A stretch of 64,000 nt of DNA from Paenibacillus sp. G2S3 (GTDB taxonomy: Bacteria > Bacillota > Bacilli > Paenibacillales > Paenibacillaceae), in the NCBI RefSeq assembly GCF_030123105.1, contig NZ_CP126095.1, positions 2,542,001-2,606,000 of the forward strand. The letters are read 5' to 3'. The notes beneath the pieces were generated by a model. That model was given only the letters and a program-made list of their open reading frames with translations. It did not search any database and was not told the DNA's origin. A program made the translations under genes and the position numbers. Below are positions 28,498-38,082 of the stretch, one piece after another; within the stretch, counting starts at the first letter, position 1; each line of letters opens with the position of its first letter.

Positions 28498-29310
28498 CTA
28501 ACGTTCTAAACGATAGCCACCATGAAATACAGGACCCACATATTCATTGAACGCAAAGCCATTGCGAATGGCTGCGGAGACAAAATCTTTAGCTTTTGCT
28601 ACAGCTTCATGAACGGATAGACCGTTAGCTAAACCGCCTGTAATGGCAGCGGCAAAGGTACATCCAGCCCCATGATTGTGAGCAGGCTCGATTTTGGCTG
28701 TTTGAAATACGGTGTACTCAGAACCATCGAAGAAGACATCAATGGCTTGATCGCCCCCAAGTGCTTTGCCGCCTTTAACCACGACATTACGGGCACCGAG
28801 CTTATGAATCAGACGAGCAGCTTCTTTCATATCCTCTAGGGTAGAAAGTTTGCCTAGACCTGAAAGAACGCCTGCTTCAAACAGATTGGGTGTAACCACA
28901 GTGGCTAGTGGCAGCAGTAAAACGCGAATAGCCTCCGCGCTGTCTGGGTTCAAGACTTCATCTTCGCCCTTGCAGACCATGACTGGATCAATCACTACAT
29001 TGGTCTGTAGATTTTCTTTGATTGCTTGCTCAGCAACACGCACGATTTCAACACTTCCCAGCATACCCGTCTTCATGGCATTTACTGGACCACCTGCGAA
29101 AATAGTCTTTAGCTGCTCAGCAACAATGGAGGCATCAATTGGATAAACATTATGGTGCCAGCCGTTGTCCGGGTCCATTGTAACGATAGTTGTCAAGGCA
29201 CTAAAGCCGTAGGTACCATACTCTTCAAATGTTTTTAGATCCGCTTGGATGCCTGCGCCACCACTGGAGTCGCTGCCTGCAATAGTTAGAGTTTTAATAA
29301 TTTGAGTCAT
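28498..29310 (-). CDS. pdxK: Pyridoxine/hydroxymethylpyrimidine kinase (PdxK type)
   Basis: 270 residues, the length of B. subtilis PdxK. LTIAGSDSSGGAGIQADLKT opens the ribokinase-like fold, VVIDPVMVCKGEDEVL and VVTPNLFEAGVLSG are family blocks, and HNHGAGCTFAAAITGGLA holds the catalytic cysteine/anion-hole region in which C-T-F matches PdxK. It phosphorylates pyridoxal, pyridoxine or pyridoxamine and may act on HMP. ATG 29310 follows AAAGGGGAC. It appears to be a single-gene unit. Confidence 0.93.
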   Translation of the reverse strand: MTQIIKTLTIAGSDSSGGAGIQADLKTFEEYGTYGFSALTTIVTMDPDNGWHHNVYPIDASIVAEQLKTIFAGGPVNAMKTGMLGSVEIVRVAEQAIKENLQTNVVIDPVMVCKGEDEVLNPDSAEAIRVLLLPLATVVTPNLFEAGVLSGLGKLSTLEDMKEAARLIHKLGARNVVVKGGKALGGDQAIDVFFDGSEYTVFQTAKIEPAHNHGAGCTFAAAITGGLANGLSVHEAVAKAKDFVSAAIRNGFAFNEYVGPVFHGGYRLER

Positions 29311-29442
29311 GGTAACGTCCCCTTTATATATGTCTGAATTCATAAACAACGCATTGCATTGATTATAACAAAAAATAGCACCTACGTCTTTCTAAATGCA
29401 GAAGCAAACTTTGAAAATATCTTCATCAAGAATTTCACATGA

Positions 29443-30267
29443 TTAGTCCGATTTATCACCGTTTGGATCAGCAATGAAAAGTGGTCCTTGATGATCTGTA
29501 AAAAACTTCATCAGGGTCTCTACCACTTCCTGCTGTGGGGCTGTTTGCGATTGATGCATTTCAATATTGCGGAATAAATAACCCCATTCACCTTTATCGT
29601 AATACGCGGCACCTTCGGCTTGATAGCCGTCTGTGTCTACTGGAAGTGTATATCTGACAGTACGAGCTTCAGCTCCTGCCGGGCCTAAAGTATGCCGTTC
29701 ACTGAACTTAAGGGGATTATAAATTGTAAATCCCATCTCATCGGCCCATTCGGCTTTATTCGGAAAATAAGTCCCAATTCCAGTGATGGCACAGCCTACA
29801 CAACCCCAAGCATTATCTGAATAGTTCATGTTTTGTTCCGGATTGTTTGGATCCTGAAAGGTAACCCCATAAGAACCGTTAGCACCGACAACCGCGGTAG
29901 CCTGCCATCCAGCAGGAGCGAGTAGAAGATAACCCCCACCCATATCAGGTCTATAGACGAGCGTTGCCTCGACTTGGTTTTTCATTTTTTGAGATAAGGC
30001 AAAAGTCATTTCAGGAATAGGGGGAGCTTCTGTATTTACAGTTTCCTCACCGCTATCGATACTTAACTGCGCCAGCGTGGTATGCAGTGGAATGAGGACT
30101 GGTTCATTGTTGGGATCGCTGCTAGGAAATTTGAGCACATTTTGAGAGAGGGGAGCTTCGTTATTAGTGAAGCCCTTATATCCAATCAACAGTACTATTG
30201 CCATTACGACACACAATATTGAAGCTAAGATCCAGCCTCTTCTAACGAGTCTTCGTTTCGATTTCAT
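29443..30267 (-). CDS. Membrane-anchored hypothetical protein (DUF4850-like)
   Basis: 274 residues. A basic N-terminus and one membrane span (ILASILCVVMAIVLLIGY) are followed by an extracytoplasmic domain with ADEMGFTIYN, NAWGCVGCAITGIGTYFP and a C-terminal helix VVETLMKFFTDHQ. It resembles the DUF4850 family of secreted Bacillales proteins, but this assignment is from memory and only moderately sure. GGAGGTACC lies upstream of the ATG. No operon partner. Confidence 0.72.
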   Translation of the reverse strand: MKSKRRLVRRGWILASILCVVMAIVLLIGYKGFTNNEAPLSQNVLKFPSSDPNNEPVLIPLHTTLAQLSIDSGEETVNTEAPPIPEMTFALSQKMKNQVEATLVYRPDMGGGYLLLAPAGWQATAVVGANGSYGVTFQDPNNPEQNMNYSDNAWGCVGCAITGIGTYFPNKAEWADEMGFTIYNPLKFSERHTLGPAGAEARTVRYTLPVDTDGYQAEGAAYYDKGEWGYLFRNIEMHQSQTAPQQEVVETLMKFFTDHQGPLFIADPNGDKSD

Positions 30268-30478
30268 ATATCGGTACCTCCTTTGATCATATCTATATAG
30301 ACCTATGAATGAAGTGGAAAGTTTCTTATGAAAATAAAAATTATAAGATTCACACTATACATAGCCCTTATTTTCTGAAGTTCTTCATTATCGGCCGGGA
30401 TAGATAGGGATTCCATTTCACTAACCCTGCATATCAATATAGAAAGAAATTTTAAACAAAACGCTTAGGAGGGCGAGT

Positions 30479-31573
30479 ATGGTCACGATTAGCTTATGTA
30501 TGATTGTACGAAATGAAGAAAAAAGCTTGCATAGATGTTTGTCTAGTATTGCAAGTCTTGTAGAAGAAGTGGTTATCGTGGATACAGGCTCGACGGATAA
30601 GACGAAAGAGATTGCATTGTCCTTCGGAGCTGTGATTTATGATTTCGAATGGATCGATAATTTTAGTGCCGCACGTAATTTTGCCTTCAGTAAAGCTACT
30701 CAGGAGTATATTTTGTGGCTGGATGCGGATGACTATATAAAGGAAGCGGATCAGATTCTGTTTAAAAAGCTAAAAGAGATTCTGCCAAAACATATCCATA
30801 GCGTGAATATGCAGTATAATCTGGCTTTTGACGAGGCGGGAAATGTCACAGCTAGCTTGCGTCGGAATCGGCTCGTTCGCCGGAGCTGTAATTTTCAATG
30901 GATTGGTCCAGTACATGAATATTTAGAGGTAAGTGGTCCTTCATTCAGTAGTGATGTTTGTGTTACCCATGAGAAGGATAAGGAATATACAGACCGTAAT
31001 TTGCGGATTTACCAAAAAAGAGTGGCCGAGGGTGAAACATTCTCTCCAAGAGATCAGTATTATTATGCGAATGAATTACGGGATCATGCCTTGAATGAAG
31101 AGGCTTGCAAATACTACGAGCTGTTTTTGACGGGTGGGCAGGGCTGGATAGAGGATAATTTTCAAGCTTGCTTAAGACTTGCCGAATGCAGGGAACGGTT
31201 GGGGGATAAAGATGGTGCATTTGAAGCGTTATGCAGAACGTTACAGTACGATAAACCACGTTCAGAGTTCTGCTGCCGACTTGGGGCCCTTCTTCTGGAA
31301 AAAGGGCAGTTGCAACCAGCGACATATTGGTATGAGCTTGCGATAAATCTGCCGCGGGATAACGATTCGATGGGCATGAAGAATGGGATATTTTATACCT
31401 GGCTACCGCATCTTCAATTGGCACTCTGTTATGATCGTCTCGGCCAACACGAGGTAGCAAATCATCATAATGAAATGGCGCTGAACTTTTATCCGTCTCA
31501 TCCTAGCATGTTATATAATCGCACTTATTTTAAAAATTTGCTTGGCGATAAATATGTAGCGTTTCAAGCTTAA
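30479..31573 (+). CDS. Family 2 glycosyltransferase with C-terminal TPR repeats
   Basis: 364 residues. ISLCMIVRNEEKSLHRCL and VVIVDTGSTDKT define the GT2 nucleotide-sugar domain, with the DxD-like WLDADDYI. From about residue 195 TPR-like helices appear (ANELRDHALNEEACKYYELF, ACLRLAECRERLGDKDGAFE, LGALLLEKGQLQPATYWYEL). This GT2-TPR type is common in Paenibacillus and Bacillus; substrates are generally unknown but include protein glycosylation. AGGAGGG lies upstream of the ATG. Confidence 0.92.
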   Translation: MVTISLCMIVRNEEKSLHRCLSSIASLVEEVVIVDTGSTDKTKEIALSFGAVIYDFEWIDNFSAARNFAFSKATQEYILWLDADDYIKEADQILFKKLKEILPKHIHSVNMQYNLAFDEAGNVTASLRRNRLVRRSCNFQWIGPVHEYLEVSGPSFSSDVCVTHEKDKEYTDRNLRIYQKRVAEGETFSPRDQYYYANELRDHALNEEACKYYELFLTGGQGWIEDNFQACLRLAECRERLGDKDGAFEALCRTLQYDKPRSEFCCRLGALLLEKGQLQPATYWYELAINLPRDNDSMGMKNGIFYTWLPHLQLALCYDRLGQHEVANHHNEMALNFYPSHPSMLYNRTYFKNLLGDKYVAFQA

Positions 31574-31586
31574 CTTAGTAAAAGAG

Positions 31587-31636
31587 GTGCCCCAGCTCTT
31601 AGGATTATAACTGCTGGGGCACTTACATGTTTTTGG
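31587..31636 (+). terminator. Intrinsic terminator after the TPR glycosyltransferase gene
   Basis: GTGCCCCAGC pairs with GCTGGGGCAC around a 16-nt loop, followed by TTACATGTTTTT, so the T-run is delayed. Confidence 0.65.
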
Positions 31637-31645
31637 AGCTTGTAA

Positions 31646-32520
31646 GATTACTGGTAGTGGAGAGCCTTCCCATGTTCCCCGGCAAGCTTCGCTGATTAGC
31701 TCCAGATTTCCGCGTACGAAGTAGCTATCGGACTCAGCTGACCTTAAACGCGCCATAATGCCACATTTGGAAATCTATCGGACCGCATAGTCGCTATTGG
31801 ACTAAAACACACCCGATTTGAAGCAATTTCGAAGGAATAGCTGCACTGGAGTCCGAAACTGTGCTCAAAAGGCGATAAATGTGCAAATAACGTCATCTGA
31901 GTCCGGAAGCATGATGGGGTGAGCGCGGGGCGGGTGATTACTGGTGGTGTGGTGCTTTTCCCTTGATCCGCGGGCAAGCTTCGCTGATTCACTCGGATTT
32001 CCGCGTACGAAGTAGCTATCGGACTCAGCTGACCTTAAACGCGCCATAATGCCACATTTGGAAATCTATCGGACCGCATAGTCATTATTGGACTAAAACA
32101 CACCCGATTTGAAGCAATTTCGAAGGAATAGCTGCACTGGAGTCCGAAACTGTGGTTAAAAGGCGATAAATGTGCAAATAACGTCATCTGAGTCCGGAAG
32201 CATGATGGGGGTGAGAGCGGGGCGGGTGATTACTGGTGGTGTGGTGCTTTTCCCTTGATCCGCGGGCAAGCTTCGCTTATTAGCTCCAGATTTCCGCGTA
32301 CGAAGTAGCTATCGGACCCAGCTGACCTTAAACGCGCCATAATGCCACATTTGGAAATCTAACGGACCGCATAGTCGCTATTGGCCTGAAACACACTTGA
32401 TTTGGAGCTGTTTCTAAGGAATAGCTGCACTGGAGTCCGAAACTGTGGTCAAAAGGCGATAAATGTGCAAATAACGTCATCTGAGTCCGGAAGCATGATG
32501 GGGGTGAGCGCGGAGCTGGT
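31646..32520. repeat. Tandem array of three ~290-bp intergenic repeats
   Basis: Three near-identical direct units begin at GATTA: 31646-31935 (290 bp), 31936-32227 (292 bp) and 32228-32520 (293 bp). The first two are almost the same in their core; the third has more substitutions. Each unit contains repeated short words (ATCGGACT, ATCGGACC, TTGGACT, GAGTCCG) in both orientations: CGGACTCAGCTGAC near the left is matched by GTCATCTGAGTCCG near the right (13 of 14), and CGGACCGCATAGTCGCTATT by an imperfect complement around GGAATAGCTGCACTGGAGTCCG. A unit could therefore fold into a long nested hairpin. Open frames in it are short and lack ribosome sites. No transposase, no IS ends. Confidence 0.92.
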
Positions 32521-32715
32521 GATTACTGTGTGTAAGAGTAAGGTCAGTAGTGTAAGATTCCGGCAGCGTATAAGTAAGGGCGTGGCGGATGATTAATGTG
32601 GAGTAAGGTCAGTAGTGTAAGATTCCGGCAGCGTATGAGTAAGGGCGTGGCGGATGATTACTATGTGTAAGAGTAAGGTAGGGGTAACTGATTCCCGGCA
32701 GCGTAGGAGTAAAGG
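32521..32715 (+). repeat. Array of three 60-70-bp direct repeats adjoining the large repeats
   Basis: Units start at GATTA as the large ones do: 32521-32590 (70 bp), 32591-32655 (65 bp) and 32656-32715 (about 60 bp, degenerate). They share GAGTAAGGTCAGTAGTGTAA, ATTCCGGCAGCGTA and AAGGGCGTGGCGGATGATTA. The stretch 31574-32794 (1.2 kb) contains only the two repeat arrays and two terminators, no gene. Confidence 0.85.
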
Positions 32716-32745
32716 TAGATGGTAATTAATATATTTAAGGTATCC

Positions 32746-32797
32746 AAAAGAGGATAAGCCAGCAACCATGAACTGGTCGCTGGCTTATCCTCTTTTA
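32746..32797. terminator. Strong bidirectional terminator after the YesN-type gene
   Basis: AAAAGAGGATAAGCCAGC pairs perfectly with GCTGGCTTATCCTCTTTT; the distal arm overlaps the stop codon of the leftward response regulator. A/T tracts on both sides. Confidence 0.92.
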
Positions 32798-34405
32798 ATA
32801 TGCTGGATTGTATTGCTGTTCCTTTTTATAGTCGTTGGGAGGAAGGCCAACCTCTTGTTTGAAAAGCTTGGAGAAATAGGAGTAGTTGTTATAACCTACT
32901 TTGTTTGCGACGGTGTAGACAGACATATTTGTGGTTTCCAATAGATGCTTAGCGGCCGTGATTCTAACTTGGATGACGTAGCTGCCTAATGAAACACCCG
33001 TTTCTCGTTTAAATATTCTTGCCAGATAATCAGGATTAAGATATACAATTTCGGCTAAATCATTTCGCGTCAGATCATCGCCGTAATGGGAATGAATGTA
33101 TTGTTTGATTTCTTCTGCGACGGATTTGGTCTGTGCAGCAAAGTCACGGTAGTTCATAGCTGTTGTGACTAGATATTTAAGATATTCTTCCATATCCTCA
33201 ATCGAATTCAGAGAGTGCTTGGTTAATTTATCGTTAGTCTTGCCGGAGTATAATTTGTGCGACCGTATCCCTTTGAGGTTGAGAAATGAATAGACTAGCT
33301 GAACAATATCTAAGCGGAACAAGCTAAGAACAGAGGTCTCCAGTGTTCTATTGTTCAGCATAACCTTTAAATAGTGCGTAACTTCCTCAAGAAAAATAGT
33401 GAATTGATTCTGGTTCAGCAGCTCTTCCAAATGGGCAAGATCCGGTGGCGTGTAGCCTGTTTTATTTTGATAGAGATAGGCTTCCACCAAAAAGGTCTGA
33501 TTTCTGCACCGCGTAATTTCTTCATCCATAGTCAGAGATTGTTTCAGAACATTTCCCACATGATTTAGTTTATCGTATAAACCAATATTGCAGCAGACGT
33601 CACACTTTAAATAAGGATTAGCCTTTTGAATAAAGGAAGTGCATAATTCTTCAAGCAACAGCGTGTCTGGTGCCTGATTCCATTTTAATAAGGCGATCCA
33701 ATTATAATCTTTATATTCCAGAATGCTCTCAATGGTAAAGCAAGGACTCTTAAACAATTCGTATAATACGTTCAGCAGGGCAAAATCAAAAAGATCCTTC
33801 TCTTCTTTTCCCATGCTGCCGTTGTATGGAAATAAGTTGAAGATTAAAGGCTGCAGGGTATCACTCATTTGATAGGAGAGGTTTTGTTCTTCAATCGCTT
33901 GGGTGATGTCTGCTAATTTAATCGGAAATGATGTACTCCCACTAACCAGTTTGCGCCAAAAATGCTCGAGAATCTTCGCCTGATTTTTTTGCCAAAAGTA
34001 ACCGCCTTGAATGGCTTTTTCGTTTCTTTGCTGTTCTTTTGCCTGTGTGATAGCTTTTTGGATGATCAGCATCAGCTTATCAAATTCGATGGGCTTCAGA
34101 AAATATTCAAAGCTTTGCAATTCAATCGCTTTCTGCGCATAGTTGAAATCCGCATAATTGGTAAGAAGAATCGTCTGAATACTATAATTCCCCTCGCGAA
34201 TCCACGCCAGTAATTCCAGGCCGCTGCCCTGCGGCATTTCAATATCCGAAATCAGAATTTGAACAGAATGCTTTTCTATTATTTCGCGTGCTTGAGCGAC
34301 ATTATTAGCCGTATAAACAGTATCTATATGTAGCGATTCCCAATCTATTCTCTTTTGCAATGCGGCAATAACATAAAAGTCATCATCAACAAGCAGTACA
34401 TTCAT
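32795..34405 (-). CDS. AraC-type response regulator (YesN-like)
   Basis: 536 residues. An N-terminal receiver domain (LLVDDD; phosphorylation site D54 in LISDIEMPQGSG) is followed by a long middle region and a C-terminal AraC DNA-binding domain (about 435-536, with NNYSYFSKLFKQEVGLPPND). It is phosphorylated by the adjacent YesM-like kinase and should activate transport or glycan genes, most likely the importer starting at 36399. ATG 34405 is preferred to 34423 because GGAGAG lies in between; the kinase stop codon overlaps the upstream alternative. Confidence 0.94.
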   Translation of the reverse strand: MNVLLVDDDFYVIAALQKRIDWESLHIDTVYTANNVAQAREIIEKHSVQILISDIEMPQGSGLELLAWIREGNYSIQTILLTNYADFNYAQKAIELQSFEYFLKPIEFDKLMLIIQKAITQAKEQQRNEKAIQGGYFWQKNQAKILEHFWRKLVSGSTSFPIKLADITQAIEEQNLSYQMSDTLQPLIFNLFPYNGSMGKEEKDLFDFALLNVLYELFKSPCFTIESILEYKDYNWIALLKWNQAPDTLLLEELCTSFIQKANPYLKCDVCCNIGLYDKLNHVGNVLKQSLTMDEEITRCRNQTFLVEAYLYQNKTGYTPPDLAHLEELLNQNQFTIFLEEVTHYLKVMLNNRTLETSVLSLFRLDIVQLVYSFLNLKGIRSHKLYSGKTNDKLTKHSLNSIEDMEEYLKYLVTTAMNYRDFAAQTKSVAEEIKQYIHSHYGDDLTRNDLAEIVYLNPDYLARIFKRETGVSLGSYVIQVRITAAKHLLETTNMSVYTVANKVGYNNYSYFSKLFKQEVGLPPNDYKKEQQYNPAY

Positions 34406-34419
34406 AGTTAGCTCTCCAT

Positions 34420-36141
34420 TCATTTAGATTTATTAGGAAGCTCCGGAAGAGATAAGATTACACTAGCGCCGCCGCTCTCCAAATTGGAGAAGGTGATGGT
34501 CGCTCTTTTTAAATACAGATATTCCAGTCTTTTAAGCGTATTCATAATGCCGATCTGGGTACCGTTGATTTGATCTAAGGGCTCTCCAAGATTAAGCTTC
34601 TCTAACACTTGCGGTGGAAAACCGGGACCGGTGTCGGTGAGCTGGATAACGAGCATTTCTTCCTGTTCCATCTGTAATCGTTGTACGGAAAGCCTGATCT
34701 CTACTTCATGTTCTCGTGAAATCGCATATTTAATTGAATTTTCGATGAAGGTTTGCAGTACTAACGGTGGAATTTCCACACGGCTTGCCTGATCCTCCTG
34801 ATCAATATAGTAAATAAATGCATCCTGATAACGTTGCTTTTGAATTTCTAGATAAGTCCGGACATGCTCAATTTCATCCTCTAGCCGTACAAAATTCTCA
34901 CCATTTTGAAAAATATAACGGAAATATTTCGACGTAGACAACGTCATATTCTCAATTTCTTTATACATTTGAATTTGGGCCATGCTATAGATGCTAGTCA
35001 AGCAGTTCAAGAAAAAGTGGGGCTTGATCTGAAGCTTCATATAGTCCAGCTGTATCCGCTGCTTCTCCAGTTCCTGCTCGTACATAGCGATCTTAAAGGT
35101 TTTGATTTGTTCAATTAATCCTTTAAACTGTGTATTTGCCTGCTCTAGCTCTATGATCTCACTGCTTTTAAAATCTGCGGGCTGCCCAGCTTCATTAATG
35201 AATGCAAGGTTTTCAGAGAAGCTTTGAATTGGGCCCAGTACTCTTTTTTTGAAAAAGAGTAGAACGATGCATAAAGTGGAGGTCACGATGAAGAAGAGTA
35301 GCATAATAAGCAGCTGAGCAATCATGATTTTTTCGAATATGCCATATTTAATGACCATTTTGGTGCTGAAAGTGGTGTCCGAGAACGCGCTGTTGATTGT
35401 TGTACGCGATTGCAAAAGATTAGAGAATCCCCCATTTTCCGTTATCAGCTTTCCGCTGTTGGATATCGGACTGGTTAAAGGCCGTTCATGCTCATCCACG
35501 AGAGAAACATACCCATTAGCACCAAGATTAATCTGACGTAGAGGACGGATCAGATTATCGGCAGAGATCAGTCCAATTAAATACCGATTGTAATAGGGAA
35601 CGATATTAATTACATAGTAGTGGTTGTTTACAAGGATAGGTGTCCATTTGGAATAAAACTTCTCATACATCTCCTTATCATCAATATAAGAAATAATCTT
35701 CGTTTTGAGCGCTCTGTAATCCGTATACGTCACGCTGATCGGTGCACAATTTAAAAAGTAGTTCTCATTTTTCAAATAGTAGAAGAAGTTATACTCATGT
35801 CCGTAGTTTTTTTGCAGCTCGGTAAAGCGTTTATGCAGATTATCATTTGCCTTCAAGAACTCGATACTATTGACCCCGTAAGTATTCATCGCAAGTAAGC
35901 TCTCATCGTTACCAAGCGTCCAGCCCATGTAATGATTAATATAGGCAAAATCATGATTGATACGATTGATGTAGAGTGCAGCGGTATCCTGTAAATTTCG
36001 AGTGGACTGCTGCTTAACGATGGAAATGGAAGTAATGCTGATCGCTAAATCCAGAATAAGGACTGTGAATGAAACCAACATCATGACTTTTATATAATGG
36101 CGAATGGGGTAGGTTTTGTGTTCCGCTGTTTTTTTGGTCAT
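34420..36141 (-). CDS. Sensor histidine kinase (YesM-like)
   Basis: 573 residues. Two membrane spans (MMLVSFTVLILDLAISITS and LLIMLLFFIVTSTLCIVLLFF) frame an extracellular sensor of about 220 residues; a HAMP-like linker, a HisKA_7TM/His_kinase domain with phosphoacceptor in KPHFFLNCLTS and an ATPase domain with LVLQTFIENSIKYAI (N box) and DTGPGFPP (G1 box) follow. It is the partner of the YesN-like regulator, 14 nt downstream. ATG 36141 is chosen at the first methionine before the first span; the RBS is poor. Confidence 0.93.
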   Translation of the reverse strand: MTKKTAEHKTYPIRHYIKVMMLVSFTVLILDLAISITSISIVKQQSTRNLQDTAALYINRINHDFAYINHYMGWTLGNDESLLAMNTYGVNSIEFLKANDNLHKRFTELQKNYGHEYNFFYYLKNENYFLNCAPISVTYTDYRALKTKIISYIDDKEMYEKFYSKWTPILVNNHYYVINIVPYYNRYLIGLISADNLIRPLRQINLGANGYVSLVDEHERPLTSPISNSGKLITENGGFSNLLQSRTTINSAFSDTTFSTKMVIKYGIFEKIMIAQLLIMLLFFIVTSTLCIVLLFFKKRVLGPIQSFSENLAFINEAGQPADFKSSEIIELEQANTQFKGLIEQIKTFKIAMYEQELEKQRIQLDYMKLQIKPHFFLNCLTSIYSMAQIQMYKEIENMTLSTSKYFRYIFQNGENFVRLEDEIEHVRTYLEIQKQRYQDAFIYYIDQEDQASRVEIPPLVLQTFIENSIKYAISREHEVEIRLSVQRLQMEQEEMLVIQLTDTGPGFPPQVLEKLNLGEPLDQINGTQIGIMNTLKRLEYLYLKRATITFSNLESGGASVILSLPELPNKSK

Positions 36142-36398
36142 AAAATCATTATAAAACCTCTGCGGAAAAAAAACAGGAGAACTCTCGAACGATTTACTGT
36201 AAAGTCCGGAAAGCACATACAGAAGTCGGAATACTGTTATGAAATATCCTTAAGCGAAGGCTTTAGATTTTGTATTTTTTGTAAGCGGATTCAAAGGTCT
36301 GGATAACCATCTTAAAGTGTCCGGAATACGAAAAAATAAGTAGTTATGATTAAGCTATTCAGATGCACTTTGATTAATTGAAATGGGGGATTAAGAAG

Positions 36399-38003
36399 AT
36401 GAGTCAACACAGTAAGAAAAAGACGGCAAAGAAATGGACTGTGGGTCTACTGGCTGCTGCTATGGTATTTGGTATTGCTGGCTGCGGCGGAAAAGACGGG
36501 AATAATGCTGCGACTAGTGAGACGAGCAGTTACAACAAAGAAGGGCTGCCGATTGTAAATGAGCCTATAACTCTTAAGGTACTGACCGTACGTTGGGGAA
36601 GCATGGGAGACACGTTTACGCAGAATCAATGGCTAAAGGATCTGGAAAAAAATACGAATGTCAAAATCGAATGGCAAGTGATGTCCTCCAATGACTGGGC
36701 CGAACAGAAGTCCATTCTGCTGGCTAGCGGTACACTTCCAGATATTATCCTAGGCAATCAAACCTTCGGAGATTCCGATATCGTTAATAATCTAAGTTTT
36801 TTCCGCCCGTTAGATGATTATATTGATAAAAATATGCCAAATCTTAAAGCGGCCATGGAAGAAACGCCTGAACTGAAAAAAATTAGCACCTTCCCTGATG
36901 GCAAAATCTACTCTCTGCCAACAAGACTTCCATCGCGTCCAAAAAGCTCACGTCAGCCTGTAATTAACAAGACCTGGCTCGACAAATTGGGTTTGAAGGT
37001 ACCTGAAACGATTGATGAGCTATACAACGTGCTAAAAGCCTTTAAAGAACAAGATCCAAATGGAAATGGCAAACAAGATGAGATTCCATTTATTGAAATT
37101 GGTAATGATTTGATCAGTCCTTTCGGAATTGCCGACTTGAATAACAACAATATGATCATCAAGGATGGAAAAGCGATATATTTCCCTGTTTCGGAGGAGT
37201 TCAAAGAAGGTCTCAAATGGGAAAATAAATTGTATGCGGAAGGGTTGCTAGACAAAGAGGTATTTACACAGGATGACACGATGAGATCAGCCAAGTTCCA
37301 AAATCCGGATGCTCCTATTGTGGGCTTTACTTACCAGTGGACCCCGGACGCTGTATTTGGTAAATGGAGCGATCAATATGTGACGATTCCGCCGATTGCT
37401 GGACCGGATGGTAAACGTTATACGATTGGTAATCCAATTGGGATGAATCTTAATCGTAATGAATTGCTGATTACTACTTCGAGTAAGTATCCAGAGGTTG
37501 CTGCGCGTTGGGCAGATCAGTTCTACACGAACGAAGCGAGCATTCAGAATTTCTGGGGTGCAATTGGAACTGTAATTAAGAAGAATGATGACAGCACCTA
37601 TACATTGATGGATCCACCTGCTGGAACCAGCGCAGATGCCTGGTACTGGGATCAGTCTCTTCGAGATTTCGGGCCGAAATATGTGAGCCCGTCCTTTGAA
37701 CAGAAAATTGTTCTTAATCCTGAAAGTGGGGATGGACTGAAGCTGCAGCTAGATAAGCTGGGTAGTGAATTTGTAACAGAGCCTTTCCCTAACGTTATGT
37801 ACACCTCCGAGGAGTTCGAGGAGCTGCCAACCTTGACCACGGATATCGACGGTTATGTGAATACAATGCGCGCCCAATTTATTAGCAAAGGTGGAATTGA
37901 CGAAGGCTGGGATGATTATGTCAAACAGCTAAATAAAATGGGGCTTGAAAAATTAGTTAAGATTCGCACAGATGCGTACAGTCGTTACATGAGTGTGAAA
38001 TAA
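36399..38003 (+). CDS. Extracellular solute-binding lipoprotein, copy A (CUT1 oligosaccharide type)
   Basis: 534 residues from ATG 36399 with GGGGGA upstream; an in-frame ATG at 36378 is less likely. Signal peptide ends FGIAGCGG. The mature protein has two-lobed CUT1 binding protein features (SILLASGTLPDIILGNQTFG, DEIPFIEIGNDLIS). It is highly similar over its whole mature length to the protein at 39994. Together with the two permeases between them it forms an importer controlled by the divergent YesMN system, 250 nt away. Confidence 0.94.
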   Translation: MSQHSKKKTAKKWTVGLLAAAMVFGIAGCGGKDGNNAATSETSSYNKEGLPIVNEPITLKVLTVRWGSMGDTFTQNQWLKDLEKNTNVKIEWQVMSSNDWAEQKSILLASGTLPDIILGNQTFGDSDIVNNLSFFRPLDDYIDKNMPNLKAAMEETPELKKISTFPDGKIYSLPTRLPSRPKSSRQPVINKTWLDKLGLKVPETIDELYNVLKAFKEQDPNGNGKQDEIPFIEIGNDLISPFGIADLNNNNMIIKDGKAIYFPVSEEFKEGLKWENKLYAEGLLDKEVFTQDDTMRSAKFQNPDAPIVGFTYQWTPDAVFGKWSDQYVTIPPIAGPDGKRYTIGNPIGMNLNRNELLITTSSKYPEVAARWADQFYTNEASIQNFWGAIGTVIKKNDDSTYTLMDPPAGTSADAWYWDQSLRDFGPKYVSPSFEQKIVLNPESGDGLKLQLDKLGSEFVTEPFPNVMYTSEEFEELPTLTTDIDGYVNTMRAQFISKGGIDEGWDDYVKQLNKMGLEKLVKIRTDAYSRYMSVK

Positions 38004-38025
38004 ACTATTGATCTTTCGAAAAAGG

Positions 38026-38055
38026 TGCTGCCCTGCATAAATTTGTAGGGTAGCA
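38026..38055 (+). other. Intercistronic stem-loop after binding-protein copy A
   Basis: TGCTGCCCTGCA and TTGTAGGGTAGCA form an imperfect stem-loop between the binding-protein and permease genes. No strong T-run follows, so partial attenuation or mRNA stabilisation is likelier than full termination. Confidence 0.5.
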
Positions 38056-38082
38056 TTCTCTATTTAAAAAGGAGGGGATGTC

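Noticed and set aside
31511..32047. Small open frames of 60-82 codons within the repeat units
   Set aside because: They repeat with the DNA units, start without ribosome binding sites and change frame between units; they are by-products of repetitive DNA.
31646..32715. CRISPR array or insertion sequence
   Set aside because: Units are 60-293 bp direct tandem repeats without unique spacers, no cas genes or transposase, no terminal inverted repeats with target duplications.
36378..36398. ATG 36378 as the start of binding-protein copy A
   Set aside because: It lies 21 nt before the ATG that has GGGGGA upstream and a proper signal peptide start; the longer start would embed the ribosome site in coding sequence.
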